A stretch of DNA of 64,000 nucleotides from Ichthyophis bannanicus (Eukaryota > Chordata > Amphibia > Gymnophiona > Ichthyophiidae). Within the stretch, counting starts at the first letter, position 1; each line of letters begins with the position of its first letter. This document shows positions 21,401-32,470 of the stretch, piece by piece. The stretch spans positions 1,230,305,312 to 1,230,369,311 of the forward strand of contig CM066031.1 of assembly GCA_033557465.1 (NCBI GenBank), read 5' to 3'. The notes under the pieces are model-generated. The model saw only the letters and a program-made list of their open reading frames with translations. It was not told the origin of the DNA and did no database searches. The translations under genes were made by a program, and so were the position numbers.

Positions 21401-22092
21401 AGATTTGGAATCCCTGCAGTAATAGGGTCGGACAATGGGCCCTCATTTGTATCTCAAATTACCCAACAGTTAGCAAGTGCCCTACAAATACAATGAAAGT
21501 TACACACTGCATACAGACCCCAAAGTTCAGGGAAAGTTGAGCGAATGAATCATACTCTAAAATCTCAGTTGTCTAAGCTATGTCAGGAGACCCACCTGAA
21601 GTGGCCCCAGGTTCTCCCAATAGCTTTACTTAGGATACACTCAGCTCCTGTGAAATCATGAGGATTTTCTCCCTTTGAAATCATGTATGGTAACCCCCAC
21701 CAATAGTGCAGGGAGTTAAGGGTAGTTTGACACAAATTGGTTCAGAGATAACCAGACAAGAACTCCTAGCTCTTAATTCTGTCCTGCAGACTCTTCATGC
21801 GTGGATACAGGACCAGTTACCTATCAACTTGACGGAACCCTTGCATCCCTACAAGCCTGGTACCTCGGTGTGGATCAAAGATTGGAAGAAGACACCGCTG
21901 GAACCCCATTGAAAGGGACCATACACCGTCATCCTGTCTACACCAACAGCTGTAAAGGTAGCAGAAATCGAATCCTGGATCCATCACAGCAGAGTCAAGC
22001 CAGCAGCAGTTCCAGACCCGGATCAGTGGACCGTGGTGCAGCATCCTGATATTCCTTTGCGACTCACCCTGAGGCGGCAACCAGCGGCCTAG
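18461..22092 (+). pseudogene. pol: Provirus pro-pol (protease, RT, RNase H, integrase), broken
   Basis: The frame continues directly after the gag UAG, as in gammaretroviral readthrough. Protease: VDTGAEHSV, active-site Asp codon at 18548. Reverse transcriptase: QGFKNSPTIF and YVDD (19505-19516). RNase H: FVDGSS, AELIAL and TDSKYA; its final His block lies after a TGA at 20753-20755. Integrase: His-His-Cys-Cys zinc site (about 21058-21175), catalytic Asp near 21256 and 21431, and Glu near 21540 beyond a second TGA (21494-21496). A third TGA follows (21659-21661), then a frameshift near 21698. A fourth TGA (21910-21912) lies in the C-terminal GPYTV-type region. The last piece ends at TAG 22090-22092. 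Confidence 0.92.
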
Positions 22093-22414
22093 AACTTCTC
22101 TGGGCCACCCAAGGACTATGTTGCTCTACAGTAGACAAGTCTTTCGAAGAGGATTGCTGTTTCCAATACAGCAAAAGTTGTTTTTTCAATTGGGATTGGA
22201 AAGGACCCAATGTGTACGTTTTTGGTACACTGAATAACTTTACATTGACAGACTTTATTCAGGCCAACTACGGTTGGTAAGTTGGCATACAGCGGAAACC
22301 TGAGGATCTTCAATCAACATTGACACCCGTTGAATTGCTTCATTAGCAGACGGGTCAGCATTGTGTCAAGAAACAAAGAACGTCGAGGTCAAGATTTTCC
22401 AGCGGAGATTCGGA

Positions 22415-23167
22415 ATGACTACAATCAACATGCATCCCTGCTTCTATTTTGTTCTGGTTGCCTGCATGGGGAGTTTTGAACTCACTTTTGCCTTACCCCC
22501 ATGTACTGCCTGCATTACTTCTACTCGGACTGGAATGAAAGTAACTCAGACTTTGCTTTATCATTCTTACTATACCTGTACTGGTACAGTGAGTCAGTGT
22601 ATATATAACACCACTGAACTGAACATTTGTACTAAGGGTAATACTAAAGTTTGTTTTAACCCACATCAGAACCCATCCTATTATACTCTAGAAATACGAT
22701 GGAATGATGCAGATGGAGCTTTACTTAATGCTACACCCCCACTTACTGATCCTACAAAAATTGCTGTTTTGTATTTTGATGCTTGTGATGCTATAAATAG
22801 AGATAGTCGTTCTAGTTGTGCTAACTGGGAAAAAGCATACTACCATGATCACAAGTATATGTGTCCAGAGGGAACCACTGGATGGGGAGCATGTACAGGA
22901 AAACGAGTTTTATCAAATGAATATAGCACAGCACCAGCTGCAGATTACTACTGCCCAAAGTGGGAATGTGTGTTCTATGCCACATGGAAAACTGGTATGA
23001 TAGAGAATACCAGAGATAATCGAATGGCTGCCTTACATCAGCCATATGTAAAGAATCCAGAAAAATGTAAGAAGGGTGCCTGTAATCCATTAGAGTTACA
23101 TAAAATAAATCCCAGTGCATGGACACAAGGGTATAAATTTGGACTACGCATTGCAGGCACTGGGTCA
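22415..23167 (+). pseudogene. env: Provirus env, first part (surface subunit)
   Basis: The ATG at 22415 starts a hydrophobic signal-like segment (FYFVLVACMGSF, about residues 9-20). A cysteine-rich surface subunit with several N-x-S/T sites follows. An upstream in-frame codon at 22361 could add 18 residues but gives a poorer signal peptide. The frame is open up to 23167, where the antisense CR1 interrupts it. Some 320 bp separate the end of pol from this start. Confidence 0.85.
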
Positions 23168-23245
23168 TAGAAACATAGAAACATAGAAACATGATGACAG
23201 AAAAAGACCACAAGGCCCATCTAGTCTGTCCTTCCATAACAACAA

Positions 23246-26090
23246 CTACAACAGTCCACTTTTTATCTTTAGAGATCCTCTGTGTTGGTCCCATGCTTTT
23301 TTGAATTCAGTTACTGTCCTCATCTCTACCACCTCCACTGGGAGACTATTCCTCGGATCCACTACTCTTTCCGTAAAGAAATATTTCCGCATATCACTCC
23401 TGAATCTATCTCCCTTCACCCTCATCCCATGTCCCCTCGTCGCAGAACTTGCTTTCAATTGAAAGAGGCTCTCTCCCTGAACATTTATGCCATGGAGGTA
23501 TTTAAACATCTCAATCATATCACCTCTATCCCGCCTTTCCTCTAAGGTGTACATATTAAGATCCTTAAGTCTGTCCTCATATGCTTTATAATGAAGACTA
23601 CTAATCATCTTAGTAGCAACCCTCTGCACCATCCTTTTGAAGGTGCGGTCTCCAGAATTGCACACCATACTCCAAATGAGGTCGCACCAAAGACTTATAC
23701 AGAGGCATTATCACCTCCTTTTTTCTGCTAGCCATTCCTCTCCGTATGCACCCAAGCATCCTTCTAGCTTTTGCCGTCGCCTTTTCTACCTGTTTAGCTA
23801 CTTTAAGATCATCGGACATAACTACGCCTAGGTCCCGCTCTTCTTTAGTGGACAAAAGTACTTCACCTCCTATGCTGTATTGCTCCCTTGGATTGCTGCA
23901 GCCCAAATGCATGACCTTACATTTTTTAACATTAAATCCCAGCTGCCAAATTCTAGACCATTCTTCAAGCTTAGCTAGATCCCTCCTCATGTTATCTACA
24001 CCTTCCTGGGTGTCTACTTTATTGCAGATTTTGGTATCATCCGCAAAGAGGCAAACCTTACCCGACAGCCCTTCCGCTATATCACTAACAAAGATGTTAA
24101 AAAGAATCGGACCAAGGACAGATCCCTGGGGCACACCACTGGTAACATCCTTCTCCTCAGAGTGAGCTCCATTTACTTGTACTCTTTGTCGCCTCCCACC
24201 CAACCAATTTCTAACCCAAGCAGTAACTTTAGGGTCCATCCCTAGGGTGCTCAGTTTGTTTATAAGTCGCCTGTGAGGAACAGTGTCAAAGGCTTTACTG
24301 AAATCTAAATACACCACATCTAGAGCTCTCCCTCGGTCCAACTCCCTGGTCACCCAGTCAAAGAAATCAATCAGATTTGTCTGACAAGACCTGCCTCTGG
24401 TGAATCCATGCTGCCTCGGATCCTGTAATCCGCTGGACTCCAGAAACCTCACTATTTTCTCTTTCAACAGCGTTTCCATTAATTTACTCACCACCGAAAT
24501 TAAACTAACCGGCCTGTAGTTTTCAACCACATCTTTACTTCCGCTTTTGTGTAAAGGCACCACATGAGCCTCTCTCCAGTCCTTTGGCACCACTCCCGAC
24601 TCCAACGAGGCATTGAAAAGGTCAGTCAGTGGAGTTGCTAGAACGTCCCCAAGTTCCCTCAGTATTCTAGGGTGTATCCCATCCGGTCCCATCGCTTTGT
24701 CTACTTTAAGTTGAGCTAGTTTCTCACGAACACAGTCTTCTGAAAATTGTTCAAGATGTCCCTCGCTTCTGTTCTTATTTGTGGGTGTTTTCTGAGGTCC
24801 TGCTCCTGGTTCTTCATCTGTGAACAAAGAACAAAAATATTTGTTAAGCAATTCCGCTTTATCCTTATCAGCTTCTACATATTCCCCCCCTGTACCCTTG
24901 AGTCTGACAATACCACTTTTGCCCTTCCTCTTCTCACTAATATATCTGAAAAATGTCTTATCTCCCCATTTTATTGCATTGGCTATTTCCTCCTCCTTTT
25001 GAATCTTTGCCTTCTTGACTACTTTGCTAGCTTCTCTAAGTTGTTCCAAATACAGATGCCTGTCTTCCTTTCTCTGTGATTTCTTGTGTTTCATGAAGGC
25101 CTCCCTCTTTTTCTTCACTTTTTCAGCTACTTCCTTCGAAAACCATAGCGGTCTCCTGTTCCTTTTGCCTTTATTTACCATTTTAACAAAAAGGTTGGTT
25201 GCCTTTAAAATACCCCCTTTCAGTTTTGCCCACTGTTGTTCTACATCCCCCAGCTGTTCCCATCCCACTAACGACTCCGTGAGGTATTGGCCCATCTTCG
25301 CAAAGTTAGTCTTCCTAAAGTCTAAGATCTTCACCTTGGAATGGATTCTAACAGCCCTAGTCCTAATACTGAACCACACCATCTGGTGATCACTGGATGC
25401 AAAATGATCTCCCACTACAACATCAGAAACACTTTCACCATTGGTAAGCACCAAGTCCAGTATGGCCCCTTCACGTGTGGGGTCTGTTACCAATTGCCTG
25501 AATAGTTCTCCCTGTAGAGAATCCAGGATCTCCTTACTCCTAGATGATACTGCAGCAGGATAGTGCCAATCAACATCTGGCATATTGAAATCTCCTAGCA
25601 GTAGCACTTCCCCTTTCCTAGCAATGCTGCGTATGTCTTCAATTAACTCTCTGTCCACCTCTTCCTCTTGTGAGGGAGGTCTGTATATCACACCAATGCA
25701 AATAGATTTCTCTTTCCCTCTTTCTAGTTTAACCCACAATGCCTCCTCTCTCCCTTTTAAGCTCTGTAATTCCAAAGCTTTAATAGTAGTTTTTACATAT
25801 AGTGCTACTCCTCCTCCCCTTCTTCCTACCCTGTCCTTTCTGAATAAAGTATAGCCAGGTATAGTTACATCCCAGTCATGGTTTTCTGTGAACCATGTTT
25901 CTGTAACTGCCACTAAATCTAAGTCAGCCACTCCCACCAAAGCTTCAACTTCAGAGATCTTATTTCCCATGCTACGGGCATTAATACACACTGCTTTCCA
26001 TATGTTACCCCTGTTACCCATTTCTATAAAGGTATTTAATGTATCACTTACCTGTGGGCTTTCACTTACCTGGGGGCTTTCTTCACCCAT
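23246..26090 (-). pseudogene. CR1-A ORF2 (endonuclease-reverse transcriptase), single small deletion
   Basis: Translation starts at the ATG at 26090, 11 bp after the ORF1 stop. It runs open for more than 820 codons to about 23630: endonuclease (INARSMGNK, LLGDFNMPDVDW, SSDHQMV), linker, RT motif A YLDFSKAFDTVPH, motif B GVPQGSVLGPILFNIF and motif C FADDTKI. Near 23630-23640 the sense copy has about 14-17 bp that are missing here. The frame changes and the remaining 110 or so C-terminal residues, from VQRVATKMIS to IKSGLL, are read in another frame ending at 23246. ORF2 provides the nicking and target-primed reverse transcription of CR1. This copy is one indel from the sense copy's layout. Confidence 0.92.
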
Positions 26091-26101
26091 CCCCAACGAA
26101 T

Positions 26102-27046
26102 CTAGTTTAAAGCCCTCTTCAGTAGATTAGCCAGTCTGCTACCAAAGATGTGTTGACCTTTCTTGGAAAGATGGATGCCATCTCTGCTCTGCAACCCTTG
26201 GAACAGCATCCCATGGTCTAGGAAACCAAAACGCTCTCGAAGACACCATCCACGCAGCCATACATTAATCTCCAGGATGCGAGCCTCTCTGCCTTGGCCT
26301 TTACCCTCAACAGGGAGGATTGAAGAGAACACCACCTGTGCACCTACCTGCTTCACCCTCTGTCCCAGAGCCATGAAGTCACTTTTGATACGTTCCGAGG
26401 TATACCTGGCAGTATCATTTGTTCCAACATGGATTAGCAACATTGGGTAATAGTCAGTGGGCTTGATGAGTCTCGGCAAATTCTCCGTAACATTTTGGAT
26501 CTTGGCACCAGGCAGACAGCATACCTCTCTGGACATCAAGTCTGGTCGGCAGATGGACGCCTCAGTACCCCTCAGAAGAGAGTCTCCAACCACCACTACC
26601 CTTCGTTTCCTTCTGGTCACTGATTCTGCAACTATGGGGTACTTGAACTCTGGTTCTTCCCTTTCCAGGGATGCTTTCACCTCCTCCACTTCCAGGGCTG
26701 CATAATGGTTCTTCAATTCAAGGGCTGGAGAAGTTGGATTGGTGATTTTGCAGGCTCTGATGACTTTTGTCCAACCATCGACATTCTGTTGACACCCATC
26801 TTCTCCTGTGCTGGAGAGCCTGGTTGCTGCAAGCAGCATCTCATCAATGTACTTCTCACTGTCTTGAATGCTCCTCAGCCTCGCCACCTCCTCTCTGAGT
26901 TCCTCCACTTGTTTCCTCAGAGCTTCAGCATGCAGGCACCCTGCACATGGAACTGGTTCTTCAACTGGCAATAGGGCCTCTGTCTGGACCGAGGCAGAAG
27001 CTGTAACGGGGGCAACAGCTTTAGCAAGACGATTTTTCCCAGCCAT
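26102..27046 (-). CDS. CR1-A ORF1 protein: coiled coil plus SGNH/GDSL esterase
   Basis: This is an intact 314-residue frame; the ATG at 27046 is the first methionine after the leader. A C-x2-C pair lies at 34-37 and a coiled coil at about 40-65 (KQVEELREEVARLRSI). A low-complexity linker follows. The SGNH hydrolase domain covers about 148-300: GDSLL at 154-158 with nucleophile Ser156, GTND at 208-211 and SRDGIH with Asp289/His292. CR1 ORF1 proteins with an esterase domain are known from vertebrate CR1s; the coiled coil is expected to support oligomerisation and RNA binding. All catalytic blocks are present, so an active hydrolase is plausible. It lies immediately upstream of ORF2. Confidence 0.92.
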   Translation of the reverse strand: MAGKNRLAKAVAPVTASASVQTEALLPVEEPVPCAGCLHAEALRKQVEELREEVARLRSIQDSEKYIDEMLLAATRLSSTGEDGCQQNVDGWTKVIRACKITNPTSPALELKNHYAALEVEEVKASLEREEPEFKYPIVAESVTRRKRRVVVVGDSLLRGTEASICRPDLMSREVCCLPGAKIQNVTENLPRLIKPTDYYPMLLIHVGTNDTARYTSERIKSDFMALGQRVKQVGAQVVFSSILPVEGKGQGREARILEINVWLRGWCLRERFGFLDHGMLFQGLQSRDGIHLSKKGQHIFGSRLANLLKRALN

Positions 27047-27299
27047 TGTTCTGTTTGTGGAGCTTAGGTATCTGTTAAAGCAAAAGAGAGAGATCTACGA
27101 AGTACCAGCTGGTTTCGCAGCTGTCCTTTCAGAGAAAAAGCAGTTAAATCTCTTTAATTATATTCAAAATGTGCTGGTCCAATTCACTGTGATTTGATAA
27201 AGGGGGAGGTGCCCTATAAAGCAAGACTGCTCACTAGGGGTGGGTGGGAGTCGGGGTGGGTAGGGAGGGAACTAACACCTGATTAGGTGTTAGCAGTCA

Positions 27300-28640
27300 G
27301 ATCCAGGAACTATTGTATATATTAGACTGAACACCCAGGCCCATCACTCATCAAGGTACCATATACATAATACCTTCTACGAAACTATGCATATAAACAA
27401 GTTTGACATCCCTCACCCTTCTCAAAATCTGTTCTTAGAATTAGCTGGAGCAGTAGTATCCAGTCTCCACATTTCAGATTGTTACTTTTGTGGAGGAACT
27501 AGAATGGGTGATCAGTGGCCCTGGGAGGCCCAAGAATTAAATTACTCAGTAGCTTATAATCATACTGAGCTACATAAGACCACAAGTGAATGGGTATTAG
27601 CACACCCAATAGTTGGACGTCTTTGTTATGCTCGAACTGGACCCCAGTTCAATTTGAAAGTGGGACAGCTTGTCTGTCTTAGCCAAAAGTTTTATAATGA
27701 CACCACAAAACAGACGTCCTGGTGGTCAGGAGTTAATGAACCTGAACCTACCAATCCATTAGTAAAATTTCCTGAGCTTGCCGATCTATGGACCGACCTT
27801 GCCCAACCTCATGCCTGGCAAGCCCCACCTGGTTTGTATTGGATCTGTGGAACCCGAGCATATGCTCGACTCCCTATCCATTGGGGAGGGGCATGTGTCT
27901 TAGGAACCATCCGACCTTCTTTCTTTCTGTTACCCACAGAGCAGGGAGAACAATTAGGTTACCCAGTGTATACTAAGAGACATAAGAGAGCAGCTTTACA
28001 GATAGGCAAATGGGAGAAATGGGATGGTGATGATTGGCCACTCGAAAGAATTATTGCCTACTATGGACCTGCCACTTGGGAGCAAGATGGCACCTGGGGA
28101 TACCAAACCCCTGTATATATGCTCAATCGTATTATACGCTTGCAAACAGTTGTCGAACTAATAACTAATGAAACTAGCCAAGCACTCACACTTCTAGCTA
28201 GACAGAGCACACAAATGCGTACTGCAATATATCAGAATCGCTTGGCACTAGATTACTTATTAGCAGCTGAAGGAGGAGTATGTGGTAAGTTGAATCTAAC
28301 CAATTGTTGTTTGAAGATAGATGACAAAGGTCAAGTAATTGAGAATATTGCTGAAAACATGCGAAAGCAAGCCTATGTGCCAGTACAGACTTGGCATGGT
28401 CTTAAGATACCTAATTGGTTCGAATCTATCTTCTCCGGATTGGGAGGACTTACTACTTTTGCTATGATAATATTGGTATTTGTAGCCTTGTTTCTGCTGT
28501 TACCATGTATAATCCCATGTTGTATGTGCTCTATTAATAGTGTTATAGAAAATACGGTAGAACGAAAGACTGCCACTAAGATTTTAGCCTTATGGCACCC
28601 TAATCCTGGTACGCTTGGTCGTCACCCAACTCCAGTGTAA
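27300..28640 (+). pseudogene. env: Provirus env, second part (surface C-terminus and transmembrane subunit)
   Basis: The env frame resumes after the CR1, in register with the first part. It runs open to TAA 28638-28640, so env was undamaged here when the CR1 landed. A basic furin-type stretch (KRHKR, about 27982) separates surface and transmembrane subunits. Downstream lie a heptad-rich region and a cysteine cluster of the C-x7-CC type (about 28281-28310). Gammaretroviral relatives usually show C-x6-CC, so one extra residue is present. A long hydrophobic anchor follows (about 28450-28530), ending in cysteines, then a short cytoplasmic tail. Confidence 0.88.
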
Positions 28641-28689
28641 TTAAGTGATTTAAATCTCACACCTTATTAGCAATAGGGTGAGATTAATC

Positions 28690-28700
28690 AAAGGGGGGAA
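28690..28700 (+). promoter_or_regulatory. Provirus polypurine tract
   Basis: AAAGGGGGGAA immediately precedes the 3' LTR TG. This is the position and composition of the plus-strand primer. Confidence 0.9.
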
Positions 28701-29345
28701 TGTGGTAGGCGAAGGCCTATGATCCATGCTGCTTGAACTAAACAGACAGGCCTAAGCAGCTTGACCTGTAAATGAAGCCTGTGGTTAGGCCCAGAGGAAT
28801 GAAAACCCCTCTGAATACTGCCACCATAGAATCAAAACTTAACTAAGCATAACCAAGCATAGCTAAGCAGAATCGAAACTTAGAAAAGATAGAAAAACTG
28901 CTTTAATTGGTACTGATAAGAATGTGAGAAGCTTCTATGGAATTAATTAACTCTGTTGAAAGAAAGGTTACAGTGCCCTGCTTTCACACATATTCTAGCC
29001 AGCTAGTGACCTTGGAGAAGAGATGTATCAAGAGCCTAAGAACTGACCATTGTAATGAGGACTGTAAGGGGGGGAAACAGGTGCTGAGCCCAGACAAAGG
29101 TCCTCATTGGATGACTACGTAAAGGCACCGGGACCAATAGATGGGGTAAGAGGGGTTACCGGGACCAATGAAAAGTTTGCCTATGTTCAGAATGGAGAAG
29201 AAAAGTATAAAAGTTGTTGTTTTGCTAGAAACCATTGCTCAGCCATTTTGAATGTGATTCTGCTTGAGTCTTGTGCACAATAAATCATTTGGACCTTTTG
29301 AACAGACTCCTGGTATTATTGGATTGTTTGCGCTCTGCCGCTACA
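28701..29345 (+). repeat. Provirus 3' LTR
   Basis: This 645-bp copy runs TGTGGTAGGC to CTACA and is followed by the GCAC duplication at 29346-29349. TATAAAA is at 29206 and AATAAA at 29279. It differs from the 5' LTR at about 13 positions plus one missing G. Confidence 0.95.
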
Positions 29346-30313
29346 GCACTAGTTAGTTCATCATTTTTCTTCTCCTTTACATTCAAGGCATAACATGCAT
29401 CCGGCTGTATTCATCAGCCTATCATTTACCTAATTACTATTTTATCCTTACTTTACATGATATACTTCTCTCCATTTTTATTTTTATTCTGATATTCCCT
29501 TCTTCTCCCCTCCTCCCCCCTTCCCCCCTGGATCCTGTGATGCACTCTTCCTCTTTTTACTATTCCCTTCCTTGAGCTTGATTAGTCTCAACCCGTTAAT
29601 TTGTTGTCCGCCCTTTGCAACCACTCATTGTACTTTTCCCATTTCCTTTGAAAGGTCTCAGTCCTTTGCGTTTTATATGCAGTAATTTCACTCATCCTAT
29701 AAATATAGGCTCGTCTACTTAATATCCTCTCAGGGACTGGCGCTCTCTCAGACCTCCATCCTTTCGCTATTTCCATCCGCACTCCAATTGCAAACATCTT
29801 CAACATATACATCAAATCGCTTTTTGGATCTCCCCCCTATTCATTTAATAACACTGCAGCTGGTGTGATAGCTCCCACCCAGCCCACCATCTCCCGTGTA
29901 ATATCCGACATCCACTGCCACATTTGCTGTAGCACTGGGCATCTCCACCACATGTGCATATACTCCCCCCTCTCTCCACACCCCCTCCAACACCTCGAGT
30001 CTTTATATCTCCCCATCTTACACAATCGGACTGGGGTTAAATACATTCGGAACAACAACTTATAACAATGTTGTTGGCTTGCTGCCGAGACCACAGGTAT
30101 TTTTACCCTTTCATATGTTTTTTCCCATCTCTGAGAATCCCATTGACCCCCCCCCCAAGTCCACCTCCCAGGCCCGCATGTGTGTTCCTTGGTCTGTGTA
30201 GAGCCTAGAAATTACACCTCTTGATAAATATCCCAGCCTAAACATCTTTTCAAATCGTGTCTCTTTGCTGCTCAGGCAATCTTTTATTTGTTTTCCCCCC
30301 AGAAAGTGTGTCA

Positions 30314-30960
30314 ATAGGAAATAACCATACCAATCACCTTGAATATTGTGTGCAATTCTGGTCGCCGTATCTTAAAAAGGATATAGCAATTTTAGAAAAG
30401 GTTCAGAGAAGAGCCACCAAAATGGTAAAGGGGATGGAAGGATACTCCTATGAGGAAAGGCTAAAAAGGTTAGGGCTCTTTAACCTGGAAAAGAGACGGC
30501 TAAGGGGAGATATGATAGAAGTCTATAAATTAATGAACAGAGTAGAACGGGTAAACGTAGATCAATTGTTTACGTTATCAGAATATAGAAAGACTAGGGG
30601 ACATGCAATGAAGCTACAGGGTAAACTATTTAAGACTAATAAAAGAAAATATTTTTTCACTCAACGTGTAATCAAACTCTGGAATTTGTTACCGGAGGAT
30701 GTAGTAAAGGCTGTTAGTGTAGCTGGGTTTAAAAAAGGTTTGGACAAGTTCCTGGAGGAAAGGTCCATAAACCATTATTAAGAAGTGACCGAAGATATCA
30801 ATGCTTGACCCAGTACAAGCATTGTGGAACCTGTGTCCCTTGGGGAAACTGCTAGGTACATATGACCTAGATTGGCCACTGTTGGAAACAGAATACTGGG
30901 CTTGATGGACCTTGGTCTGACCCAGTATGGCATATCTTATGTTCTTATGTTCTTATGTTC
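30314..30960 (+). mobile_element. CR1-B 3' end, nested in L1
   Basis: This 5'-truncated CR1 of a second lineage keeps an open reading frame for the RT C-terminal region (about 30330-30781: HLEYCVQFWSPYLKKD to FLEERSINHY). Its 3' UTR has the 'ttggccactgttggaaacag' and 'gacccagtatggcatatctt' signatures, and it ends in three TTCTTATG octamers (30938-30960). This octamer differs from the TTTCTATG of CR1-A. L1 sequence continues on both sides. Its intact frame suggests a relatively recent insertion. Confidence 0.88.
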
Positions 30961-32394
30961 TCTATTTGGAACTCTCGCTGAAGCTCCTCAAACAGCCTTA
31001 ATTGGCCCTCCGCAGATAATACCTGTCCCATACACTGTAACTCTTTCTCATGCCATTTTTGAAATATCCCAGAACTTCCTCCCACCAAAAAACCCCTCAC
31101 ATTGTGTGATCTGCTGTGCTCTAATATTTCCTGCCACATGTGTTAACACCTTATGTGTCCTGTCCCAGGCTCAAAGTGTACTTGTCATGTATGGGTTCTT
31201 ATTTGAACCGCTTCCTCTCTCCTCCCTTCTCTTCCACATCAAATCAGTAAGGTAATTTGGTCTTACCATCTCCTGTTCTATTCTGCTCCATTGAGACCTA
31301 TCCTTCCCTAACCTCCACCCCATTAACGCTCGCAACTGTGCCGCCTCATAATACCTTGCAATCTCAGGGACTGCCAGACCTCCTTCCTTTTTCTCCCTCT
31401 ACATTATTTTCCTTTGCACCCTAGGGGGCCTGCATCTCCAAATAAAGGAGAAGACTCTTCTCTGCACCAAATTTAACATTGCAGTGGGGATCTCTATAGG
31501 CAAGGTCATAAACAGAAAGAGCAATCTTGGTAGTATATTCATCTTCACTATGTCAATCCTTCCCATTCCAAGAGAAAATGGTTTATCCCATCTTACTAAA
31601 TCCATTAGCACTTTCTTTACACTTGACTCCTAATTCAGCTTGTATAGCTCAGACCCCTCTGTACTAATATAGATCCCCAGCTATCTCACATTTTTATTAG
31701 CCTGCTTAAACGGGAATGTGTTTCGCATCATACCCTCTTCCTGTGAGTCCAACCTAAGTTTTAGCACTTCTGTTTTCCCTATATTCATTTTGTACCCTGA
31801 TACTGCACTATATTTCTTAATCTCCTGTACTAACACTGGTATAGATTCCTTTGGTTGTCCCAATGTATACATCACATCATCCGCAAATAGTGAGATTTTA
31901 TACTCCTCTTCACCTACCTTTATTCCATGTATTTCCTTATTCTGTCTGACACTTTCGGCCACTGGTTCTACCACCATTGCAAACAGCAAAGGAGATATTA
32001 GGCACCCCTGCCTTGTACCTCTGCCTAGCTTAAATTGCTCTGAATATGCTCCATTTATCCGTATTCGTGCCTTAGGTTCTCTGTAAAGAGCCTCTATCCA
32101 TTTCTGGAAGTTATCTCTCAGACCCATCTTCTTCATAACTGCAAACATAAAAGCCCATTCTACTCTGTCAAAGGCTTTCTCCGCATCCACTGCCATCATT
32201 ATAGACGATATCTGGTCCCTACGAACTTGCCATATTAAATTCAATAATTTACTTACATTATCGACTCGCTTGTCTACCCAGAATAAACACTGCTTGATCT
32301 TCCTTTATCTACCGTGGGATATATTTCTGCAACCTGGCCGCCAATATTTTAGCTAGTATCTTAGCGTCCAGATTTATAAGTGAGATGGGTCTAT

Positions 32395-32470
32395 GATATG
32401 GGTGGATGGAAGGATAATAGAACAGGTTAAGCGGGTGGATATAGGACCCATAAGCTGGACAGACTATGCT
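32395..32470 (+). repeat. Inverted copy of an L1 endonuclease segment inside the L1 RT
   Basis: About 76 bp here ('gatatgggtggatggaaggat' to 'ggacagactatgct') are the reverse complement of 33347-33423, with one mismatch seen. The source codes the end of the endonuclease (WVDGRIIEQIKRVDIGPISW). The copy sits where the RT should continue from PKPGKDLGT to RPISLIN, so it replaced or interrupted the RT fingers. Confidence 0.9.

Larger units (their letters stand above)
23168..27296 (-). mobile_element. Nearly intact CR1-A inserted in provirus env
   Basis: This antisense CR1 of about 4.1 kb begins (its 3' end, left) with three TTTCTATG octamers. It continues with a short 3' UTR, ORF2, ORF1 and a leader. 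Its 5' end (27272-27296) is the last 25 bp of the 304-bp unit seen tandemly at 7276-8427. TCA is found on both sides (23165-23167 and 27297-27299), a possible 3-bp duplication; CR1 insertions usually leave very short or no duplications. ORF1 is intact and ORF2 has one small deletion, so this is a young copy. Confidence 0.93.
15315..29345 (+). mobile_element. Complete endogenous gammaretrovirus-like provirus
   Basis: This old, defective retroviral copy has LTR, primer-binding site, leader, gag, in-frame UAG, pro-pol, env, polypurine tract and LTR. Its termini are TG...CA and the same 4 bp, GCAC, flanks both ends (15311-15314 and 29346-29349), as expected for retroviral integration. Gammaretroviral traits are a single CCHC zinc knuckle, gag and pol in the same frame separated by UAG, a GPY-type integrase tail and a separate env frame. 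Multiple stops and frameshifts in gag and pol, and a 4.1-kb CR1 inserted in env, make it defective. By hand alignment the LTRs differ at about 13 substitutions and one indel over 645 bp. Confidence 0.93.
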
